DNA of 64,000 bases from Massilia sp. METH4 (GTDB lineage: Bacteria; Pseudomonadota; Gammaproteobacteria; Burkholderiales; Burkholderiaceae_D), in the NCBI RefSeq assembly GCF_037094685.1, contig NZ_CP146614.1, positions 4,278,001-4,342,000 of the forward strand, read 5' to 3'. The position numbers and the translations under genes are program-made. Positions 58,179-64,000 of this stretch are shown piece after piece. Under the pieces are notes generated by a model. The model was not told where the DNA came from, made no database searches, and saw only the letters and a program-made list of their open reading frames with translations. Every line of letters begins with the position of its first letter. The stretch's first letter is position 1.

Positions 58179-59177
58179 ATGGAGACGCGATTGTATACAA
58201 GGGTTTTTTTATTTGCCATTGCGGGCACCCTCGGCCAGCTGGCATCAGCACAGACCGGTGTCACGGTATATGGTGTCGTCGACGCAGGTATCGTCCGCGA
58301 GAGCGGCGGTCCGCAGGGCAGCGTAACCTCGCTGCAGTCCGGCGTCCAGAGCGCCAGCCGCCTGGGCTTCAAGGGCATAGAGGATCTCGGCAGCGGCCTC
58401 TCCGCCAACTTCAAGCTGGAAACCGGCATCAACGTCGACAACGGTTCGTCCACACAAACCGGCCGGCTCTTCGGTCGCCACGCCAGTATCGGCTTGGCCG
58501 GGGGCTTCGGTTCGGTCGACATCGGGCGATTCTTCAATGTCGTCACCAATGCCATGATCGCCGATCCCTTCGGCGCCGGCCACGAGGGGGCCTACAGTAA
58601 TATAATCAATTTTGCACTGAGAACCCAGAATGCAGTGTATTACACGTCGCCCACTGTCGGTGGTTTCACGGGCGAAGCTTCCTATGGGTTTGGCGAAGTC
58701 CCGGGTCACAGTTCCGCAAATCGGGATATCGGCGCGGCGATTGGTTATGCTGCTGGACCATTGACGGTGAAAATCGCGCGTGAGGAGACCGAAAACGGAA
58801 CCGGTAAAAACAAGCTAAGGATCAGTAATATCAATACAGTTTACGATTTTCGTTTTGTTAGGGTTGGTCTTGCCTATAATGTCAATAAAGACGATCTCAT
58901 TGTGGACTCCCGCGACTGGCTGGTCGGTGCGTCGGTTCCGTGGGGCTTACATACACTGATCGCATCCTATATTCGTCACAAGGACAGAACTTCAGCGGCA
59001 CAACATGCCTCCCAAATTGCGATTGGGTACACCTATACGCTATCGCGCCGCACCAGCCTGTATATGTCGCACGCGCATATCGTCAACAAGAATGGGGCGT
59101 TATTCACTGTTGGAAATATGACTGAATATGGTACGGGCAACAAGGGCACTGCGCTTGGAATAACGCACCGGTTTTAA
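58179..59177 (+). CDS. Outer-membrane porin of the heterocycle cluster
   Basis: This is a Porin_4-type protein of about 332 residues. The signal peptide (YTRVFLFAIAGTLGQLASA) is followed by QTGVTVYGVVDAGIVRESGG, and the end is a terminal phenylalanine (GITHRF). It is shorter than, and not closely similar to, the two ben-linked porins. The ATG at 58179 has no Shine-Dalgarno, while GGAGA inside the first codons is ideally spaced for an in-frame TTG at 58191, so the true start may be 58191. A TTGTATACAA palindrome lies exactly at that point. It probably lets the cluster's substrate cross the outer membrane. Confidence 0.88.
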   Translation: METRLYTRVFLFAIAGTLGQLASAQTGVTVYGVVDAGIVRESGGPQGSVTSLQSGVQSASRLGFKGIEDLGSGLSANFKLETGINVDNGSSTQTGRLFGRHASIGLAGGFGSVDIGRFFNVVTNAMIADPFGAGHEGAYSNIINFALRTQNAVYYTSPTVGGFTGEASYGFGEVPGHSSANRDIGAAIGYAAGPLTVKIAREETENGTGKNKLRISNINTVYDFRFVRVGLAYNVNKDDLIVDSRDWLVGASVPWGLHTLIASYIRHKDRTSAAQHASQIAIGYTYTLSRRTSLYMSHAHIVNKNGALFTVGNMTEYGTGNKGTALGITHRF

Positions 59178-59198
59178 AGAGGGTGACAAGGTGGCAAG

Positions 59199-59230
59199 AG
59201 ACTTTCCGCGTTTGACGTGAAAAGTCTTTT
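59199..59230 (+). terminator. Possible terminator after the porin gene
   Basis: AGACTTT at 59199-59205 pairs with AAAGTCT at 59221-59227 and is followed by TTT, about 20 bp after the porin stop. The stem is short and the loop long, so this is only a weak candidate. Confidence 0.3.
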
Positions 59231-59271
59231 CGCTCTACAATTGCATCCGGATCAAATTGTCAGGAACTAAG

Positions 59272-59949
59272 ATGCTGAAGATTGCCAGGGATACGAAAAC
59301 ATTGCGGGAGCTCACGCTGGAAAAAATGCGGGAAGCAATTCTCAGCAATTACTTCCGTCCTGGGCAACGTCTCGTCGAACGGACGCTCTGCGATGAATTG
59401 GGCGTCAGCCGCACCATCGTGCGCGAAGTACTGCGTCACCTGGAGACGGAGGGGCTGGTCGAGTCTGTTCCTCAGCAGGGGCCTGTGGTGGCAACCATCG
59501 ACCCGCGCAAGGCGGCGGAAATCTATGAAATCCGGGGCCTGCTGGAAGGGCATGCTGCACGTGCTTGTGCGGAGCACTGCACTGCTGAAGTCATCGCCGA
59601 ACTGTCACTGAAAGTCGTTGAAATCGAGAATGCCTTCAACAACCAGGACTTCCGGATGGTCCTGGAAAAGACCACCGACTTCTACAAGGCTATGTTCATC
59701 GGAGGCGGCAAGGCCATGGCGTGGGAGATCGTCCAGTCGCTCAATGCCAGGATCAACCAATTGCGTTCGATGACCATCGGTTCGGCAGGGCGGGGCGCGG
59801 TGGCCATTGCGGAAATGAACGCGATCCTCGATGCCATCAAGCGCCGCGATGGCGAGGACGCCCACCAGCAATCGCTGAAGCATATCCAGAGCGTCGCGCG
59901 ACTGGCAGCTGCCAAGCTGGGCGAAATCGACGAAGCCACCGGGTCCTGA
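59272..59949 (+). CDS. GntR-family regulator, FCD subgroup
   Basis: This 225-residue regulator has a winged helix-turn-helix (LTLEKMREAILSNYFRPGQR, then DELGVSRTIVREVLRHLETE) and a helical FCD effector domain starting at EIRGLLEGHAARACAEH. The usual FH of the metal site is replaced by FY (TDFYKAMF), so metal binding may be altered. ATG 59272 with AGGAACTAAG upstream is preferred over TTG 59257. It closes the gene cluster that carries two TGGTATACCA operators, so it is the likely repressor, released by a carboxylate pathway intermediate. Confidence 0.88.
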   Translation: MLKIARDTKTLRELTLEKMREAILSNYFRPGQRLVERTLCDELGVSRTIVREVLRHLETEGLVESVPQQGPVVATIDPRKAAEIYEIRGLLEGHAARACAEHCTAEVIAELSLKVVEIENAFNNQDFRMVLEKTTDFYKAMFIGGGKAMAWEIVQSLNARINQLRSMTIGSAGRGAVAIAEMNAILDAIKRRDGEDAHQQSLKHIQSVARLAAAKLGEIDEATGS

Positions 59950-60085
59950 ACCCGGGTCTAGCACCAGTAGGACGGCGCAATGCTATTGTCCTCGTATTGC
60001 AAGAAAGTCCCCGATCACTGGCCAGAATTTTACTCTGCTGCCGCGTTGCTTCCCCTACCCCTCCTTCTCTAGGTGTCTTATGCAG

Positions 60086-60545
60086 TCAGCGAAGGGGCAG
60101 CAGAATCGGTATCGACTCTGACGTTGGCGTGCTGGCGCCCCGTGCCACACTGTCCAGTGGCACCAGCGGATTCGTTTCGGGATAGTACGCACTCAGGCAG
60201 CCACGAGGGATGTCGTACTAGACTAGCATGAAACGTTCGGCGCGACGCACGATACCGTCAATCCCACACACTCGCCATGTCGACCCACTCGCCGGGGGCA
60301 AGCGAAGCATGTCGAGATCAAGGCGGTTTGCAAACACTACGCGGCACGTGCCGAAGACACTGCGGTAACGGTCTTCCATGCCGTAAATGGTCGTGTTGTA
60401 CTCGTCGTGCGAGCGCATGGTCATCAGCATGAACAGCGCCTTGCCGTGGTGGCCGCGGGCCCGATGGATGCGCGTGTCCTTGTCGATTCAGTGAACAATG
60501 AATTGCGCCTTGCCGCTGCCCGTCGTCCACTCGCGTTCGCGCGAA
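60086..60545 (-). pseudogene. Fragment of an FdhF/YdeP-family molybdopterin oxidoreductase gene
   Basis: The minus strand reads, in pieces, TTGSGKAQFIVH, then MTMRSHDEYNTTIYGMEDRY, then a coherent C-terminal end GCLSAYYPETNPLVPLDSVA running to a stop at 60086. These are the conserved last parts of FdhF/YdeP-type formate-dehydrogenase-like molybdoenzymes (TxRSHDQYNTTIYGxxDRYR and YYPExNxLVPxDS). The pieces are broken by a stop near 60490 and by missing sequence in the middle, and the roughly 600 N-terminal residues are absent. It is a dead gene fragment next to mobile DNA. Confidence 0.75.
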
Positions 60546-60640
60546 GCGCGGTATTGTGTTATTGCGGTTACGGTCACGGCACTTGCGCGAATGTTCACGG
60601 GTGAATTTGTCTGCATTAGCCTTAGCGAGCGAACGACCTG

Positions 60641-61666
60641 TCAGTGTTGCGCAATAAAGGACAAGACGGCAGAGTTGAACGCCGCTGGCTGCTCCCAGGC
60701 GGCGGCGTGCCCGGCCTCGGCAATCACGGCATAGCTCGCATTGCGCACATGGGGCCTGAGCAGTGCAAACAGTGCAGGCGGCACGTATAGGTCGGCCCCA
60801 CCGGTGAGGAACAGCGTTGGCGGCTGCAGGCGCCGCAGGGCGCGCTCGTCGATCCGGTTTTCCATCGTCGGTCGGCGCGGCACGCCTTGTCGAGCGAGTT
60901 CCTCAAGGGCGATCCAGCGTTGGGTGCCGCCTGGGTTGAGGGCGCGGTAGGCCGGGCCAAGTTCCTTGATATGCGAGGGCAGGGCCAAAAATTCCGGGAC
61001 GAGCAGGCGCGCCGTCGCCGCGACGAACTCCGGCGTATCGACTCCCCCCAGGCTCGATGCGATGATCAGGCTCCTGAGCTGGTCCGGGTGGCGCAGCGCA
61101 AAATCCATCGCGGTAAATCCGCCGGCGGCGGTGCCCAAGAGATGGAAGGCCGGCAATTGCAAGTGCCTCGCGACAGCCAGCAAGTCGGCGGTGTCAGAGG
61201 CCTGGGCGGCGGGCGAATCCACGGTCGAACGAAAGTGCCCGCGCCGCGAATACACGATGACGCGATACCCCTTTTGACTGAAGTAAGCCTGCTGGTGGCG
61301 CCACGAAGCCCCGCTGCCGGTTGATGCGTGCAGCAAGACGATCGGTACCCCTGCGCCGCCGCTGTCCTGGTACCACAACGATGCGCCGTCGCCACGGACA
61401 TACCCCTCGGCTGCCGGCGTGAATTCCGGCTCATCAGACCACATCGCCTGCGCCGGATAATATCGGGTGGCGTCCACTGCGTCCTGGGCTTGGCGCTCTG
61501 ACGCCGTTGGGATGTTTAGGGCTGGAATGTTGTCGCGTATGGGCGCGAAGGAACGGCTGTCGTCCACGGCCGACCCCACGGTAGATCCGGCAACCGGTTG
61601 CAGGGTCGAACAAGCCGGTGTGACAAGGATGCCAGCCGTGAGGCCGGCGTACAGGAAAGCCTTCAT
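60641..61666 (-). CDS. Exported alpha/beta-hydrolase-fold protein lacking the nucleophile serine
   Basis: This 341-residue protein has an N-terminal export signal with a weak lipobox (GILVTPACSTL), then an alpha/beta-hydrolase domain. IVLLHASTGSGASWRHQQ is the oxyanion region, FLTGGADLYVPP carries the acid residue, and IAEAGHAAAWEQP carries the histidine. The nucleophile elbow reads GTAAGG (residues 178-183), so the expected serine at position 180 is alanine. It may be non-hydrolytic (binding, or a dioxygenase-like fold use) or inactive. It follows the exported intradiol dioxygenase gene on the same strand with a 148-bp gap. Confidence 0.8.
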   Translation of the reverse strand: MKAFLYAGLTAGILVTPACSTLQPVAGSTVGSAVDDSRSFAPIRDNIPALNIPTASERQAQDAVDATRYYPAQAMWSDEPEFTPAAEGYVRGDGASLWYQDSGGAGVPIVLLHASTGSGASWRHQQAYFSQKGYRVIVYSRRGHFRSTVDSPAAQASDTADLLAVARHLQLPAFHLLGTAAGGFTAMDFALRHPDQLRSLIIASSLGGVDTPEFVAATARLLVPEFLALPSHIKELGPAYRALNPGGTQRWIALEELARQGVPRRPTMENRIDERALRRLQPPTLFLTGGADLYVPPALFALLRPHVRNASYAVIAEAGHAAAWEQPAAFNSAVLSFIAQH

Positions 61667-61814
61667 TATACCCTCGAGGTTAAGGAATCACCCTTGCCGG
61701 AACGGTTGGCGCAGCGCAACCGCCGCCGCGCGATCCGGGGGGCTAGGCAAGCGTTCGCCAGCCCGACAGCGCAGCGCGCACCGGTCTGGCCCATTGCTTT
61801 GCTGCCAAGGCAGG

Positions 61815-62642
61815 TCAAACATGGCCAGCCGCCAGTGCCATGCTGGCAAACAGTGTGCCATCGTCGCGCGCCGTCACCTTCAGCACGTCTTCCATTCCGG
61901 CGATTCCGGTCTGGCGACGCACGACGTCGTTCTCGTTGGTGTACACCGAAGGGCCACGGTGCCTGTAGGCCTTGTGCGTCGCCTGGATGGTGTTGAGCAG
62001 CGACTGTGGGAAGTAGAGCTGCGTGGTCATCATCATCCTGTCGCTCAGGAAGGCGCGCACGTGGATATGGGCCGCACGCGGCGAGTACCATCCAGGAACG
62101 ATGGTGCGGAACTTGACCTTGCCGTTCGCGTCCGTGGTCTGCACGCCACGGAGCCAGCGTTCGTTATCTTTCTCTTGCACGTGACCCAGTTCGTTCACCG
62201 AGCGCATGTCCGGCAGTTTGTTCGGATCGTTGAACAGGTAACCGCTGTACTCACCCTCGGCATTGCAATGCCAGATCGAGACCGCGATTCCCTTGACCGG
62301 CGCGCAGCTGGCATTGGCATTCACAACCTGCAGCTCGAGTTCCAGCGGAATGCCGGGCTGGTCTTCGCGGATGTCGGACCGCAGGATTCGCTGGTCGATG
62401 TAATAGGGACCCTCGAGTGCGGCCGTCGCAAGCCGGCACATGTTCGGAATCTTGTCGAGCATGTCGCCGATCTCCGCCGCCTGCTTGATGTTCTCCTGCG
62501 CAAACACAGGTGAGAGCAAGCTGCTTACGGGCGTCAGCACTGCTCCCATCAGCCCTGTCAGCACAGTCTTGCGCCTTACCAGGAATTCGGTTGGTGCTTC
62601 TTCATGTGCCTTAGGGCTGGTGTAGTCGAGCAACTTTTTCAT
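61815..62642 (-). CDS. Exported intradiol ring-cleavage dioxygenase family protein
   Basis: This protein of about 275 residues has an N-terminal segment VRRKTVLTGLMGAVLTPVSS and an end-of-signal region SPVFAQ, resembling a twin-arginine export signal. The dioxygenase domain shows the Fe(III) ligand pattern: a tyrosine in LEGPYYID, a tyrosine in PGWYSPRAAHIHVRA and two histidines in the same segment. Cytoplasmic catechol dioxygenases lack such a signal, so this is an extracytoplasmic intradiol enzyme, perhaps acting on lignin-derived or polymer-bound catechols. GAGAGGAT serves the ATG at 62642; an upstream ATG at 62663 has no such site. A decayed partial copy lies at 30662-31075. Confidence 0.85.
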   Translation of the reverse strand: MKKLLDYTSPKAHEEAPTEFLVRRKTVLTGLMGAVLTPVSSLLSPVFAQENIKQAAEIGDMLDKIPNMCRLATAALEGPYYIDQRILRSDIREDQPGIPLELELQVVNANASCAPVKGIAVSIWHCNAEGEYSGYLFNDPNKLPDMRSVNELGHVQEKDNERWLRGVQTTDANGKVKFRTIVPGWYSPRAAHIHVRAFLSDRMMMTTQLYFPQSLLNTIQATHKAYRHRGPSVYTNENDVVRRQTGIAGMEDVLKVTARDDGTLFASMALAAGHV

Positions 62643-62926
62643 GGCATATCCTCTCGGTTTCATTTTTATCCCGGCCGTAGCGGGTAACTTATGCTACTCG
62701 TGACTTGCCAAGCGGCTCGCACGCCATTGCTTTAGCCGCTAAGCTCGTGTGTGCCTGGTCGGCCGGTATCAATGTGCTCCAGCGAATCGCACCGGGGTTT
62801 TGTAGCTGCTCGATTGTTTGAGAGAATGCAGCCTCTACAAAGCCTGGGACGATTCACTAGAGTTACCTCGCCTGTCTTGAAATGTACCACCTGGACAGGG
62901 GACGTCTGTTGGCGCAGTGACGCCGG

Positions 62927-64000
62927 CTAAGTGGCACTTGAAGCCTGAAGGGACTTACAATAGGCAGCCCATGCAGACATCAGCTCTCGGCGCTTCTCGA
63001 ATAGATCGCTGCGAAAATAGGCCGCCTCTGTGGCATCCTTCAATGAATGCGCCAGGGCAGCCTCACACACCTCGGCTGGAAAACTGGTTTGCTCTGCTGC
63101 CCAATCGCGGAATGTAGATCTGAATCCATGCATTGTGAACTCCAGGCCCAGCCGACGAAGCTGCACGGTGAATGTCATATCACTGTGCGGCTTTCCCCGG
63201 GGGGAGGGAAGACCAGGTCAGTTGGACGCGCGTCTTTTAGCGGCCGGTTACGGGCACGTTCCCGGAGGATTTCCAGGGCACATTCCGACAGCGGTATGCG
63301 ATGTTCGACACCGGCTTTCATGCGCGGCGCAGGGATTGTCCACCTTGCTTTTTCCATGTCGAACTCGCTCCAGACGGCCAGACGGACCATTCCTGTCCTG
63401 GCCGTTGTCAGGATCGTGAACTCCATGGCTAGCCTGATCGAGGAGGATGCACCACAAGCGCGAATGGTTTGGATGACAGCGGCCACCTGACTATACGGGC
63501 AAGCTGCGAAATGCTTCGGCTTACGCAGGTCCTTGGTACGGGGCAGGGAGCGCGTAATCTGATCCCAGAGGTGCGCGTCTTGCGTTGTCCGAAGGTCTCG
63601 GGCTGCCGCCCAATCGAAGATCGCCTTCATGCGCTGGCGCACCCGCACCGCGGTCTCGTGGCGACTGACCCAGATTGGCTCGAGTACCGCCAGGATATCG
63701 GCCTTACCGATGTCGTTGATGTTCTTCTCACCAAAAATCGTGAATGCATAGGTGATCAGCGAATCGATCCACTGCTTTCCGTGTTTCTGGTTACGCCACG
63801 AAGTACGATGTGATTCATAGTACTCGATCGCACACTCAGAGAAGGTACGCGTTTTCTGAACAGCATCCTTCGCGCTCTGGCGTTGCGCCTTCCGGTGTGC
63901 GATAGGATCGATGCCTTCGGAAAGGAACTGACGACATCGGTGTGCTTCTTCCCGAACCACGGCAAGCGGTTTGTCCTTCACCGAACCCAGGCCCATCTCG
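62927..64000 (-). pseudogene. Tyrosine recombinase (phage/island integrase), frameshifted and cut by window edge
   Basis: This is an integrase of the P4-like/DUF4102 class on the minus strand. The upper part (63175-64000) has the SAM-like core-binding domain (KTRTFSECAIEYYESHRTSW) and the first catalytic region (LTTARTGMVRLAVWSEFD), ending in LVFPPPGESRTVI and a stop. A frame shifted by one base continues at 63178 with SDMTFTVQLRRLGLEFTMHGFRSTFRDW and the final ALAHSLKDATEAAYFRSDLFEKRR, which carries the catalytic R, H and Y. A single-base indel near 63180 therefore splits the gene. The N-terminus lies outside the window. It marks the end of an integrated element. Confidence 0.85.

Overview
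This 64 kb window is GC-rich, densely coding chromosomal DNA. It most likely comes from a betaproteobacterium of the Burkholderiales, perhaps the Oxalobacteraceae (Massilia-like). That placement is inferred from four Porin_4-type outer-membrane porins, the catechol/benzoate gene set, a perfect LacI-type operator in front of a DUF5597/GH35 glycosidase, and the general protein style. No rRNA, tRNA or CRISPR was found.

Layout. (1) 1-7149: end of a VanA-like Rieske oxygenase, its VanB-like reductase, an MFS transporter and a convergent LysR gene; then an SMP-30 lactonase, a fumarylacetoacetate-hydrolase-family protein and an NAD-dependent epimerase/dehydrogenase. (2) 7389-9208: an exported GH35/DUF5597 glycosidase behind a LacI-family operator. 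(3) 9682-27382: a benzoate supraoperon catB-catC-catA-benABCD-catD-benE-benK with divergent catR and two CatM/BenM-type operators, flanked almost symmetrically by porin and chemoreceptor genes. It should import benzoate and convert it through catechol and muconate to 3-oxoadipate. The later CoA-transferase and thiolase genes are not here. (4) 27383-34192: an AT-rich gene-poor stretch with a perfect 17-bp hairpin, a 7TM-PAS-GGDEF diguanylate cyclase, a decayed copy of a region that is intact at 61-62 kb, pobA, and an exported carboxylesterase.

(5) 34456-48649: an unusual amine/one-carbon-looking cluster. It holds a DAO-family flavoprotein, HutD, ETF-ubiquinone oxidoreductase, a LysR regulator, N-formylglutamate deformylase, both ETF subunits, an XRE-cupin regulator, a type III glutamine synthetase (GlnT/GmaS-like), GlxB/GlxC/GlxD (N-methylglutamate-synthase-like) and an ammonium transporter. 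It resembles the N-methylglutamate pathway, but the usual four-subunit dehydrogenase is absent and an ETF-linked flavoprotein sits in its place.

(6) 49505-59949: a coherent and probably undescribed catabolic cluster. It encodes an NCS1 (nucleobase-type) transporter, a DUF1185 protein, an alpha/beta hydrolase, a flavin reductase fused to a degenerate Nudix domain, a luciferase-like monooxygenase, two aldehyde dehydrogenases separated by a NIPSNAP protein, a porin and a GntR/FCD regulator. Two identical 17-nt operators containing TGGTATACCA, and a related palindrome at the porin start, tie it together. Oxygenolytic opening of a nitrogen heterocycle fits best, but the substrate is not shown by sequence.

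(7) 59950-64000: genomic wreckage and mobile DNA. It contains a fragment of an FdhF/YdeP-family molybdoenzyme gene, an exported alpha/beta-hydrolase-fold protein lacking the nucleophile serine beside an exported intradiol dioxygenase, and a frameshifted tyrosine integrase running off the right edge. Another relic, of an IS3 transposase, lies at 12.7 kb.
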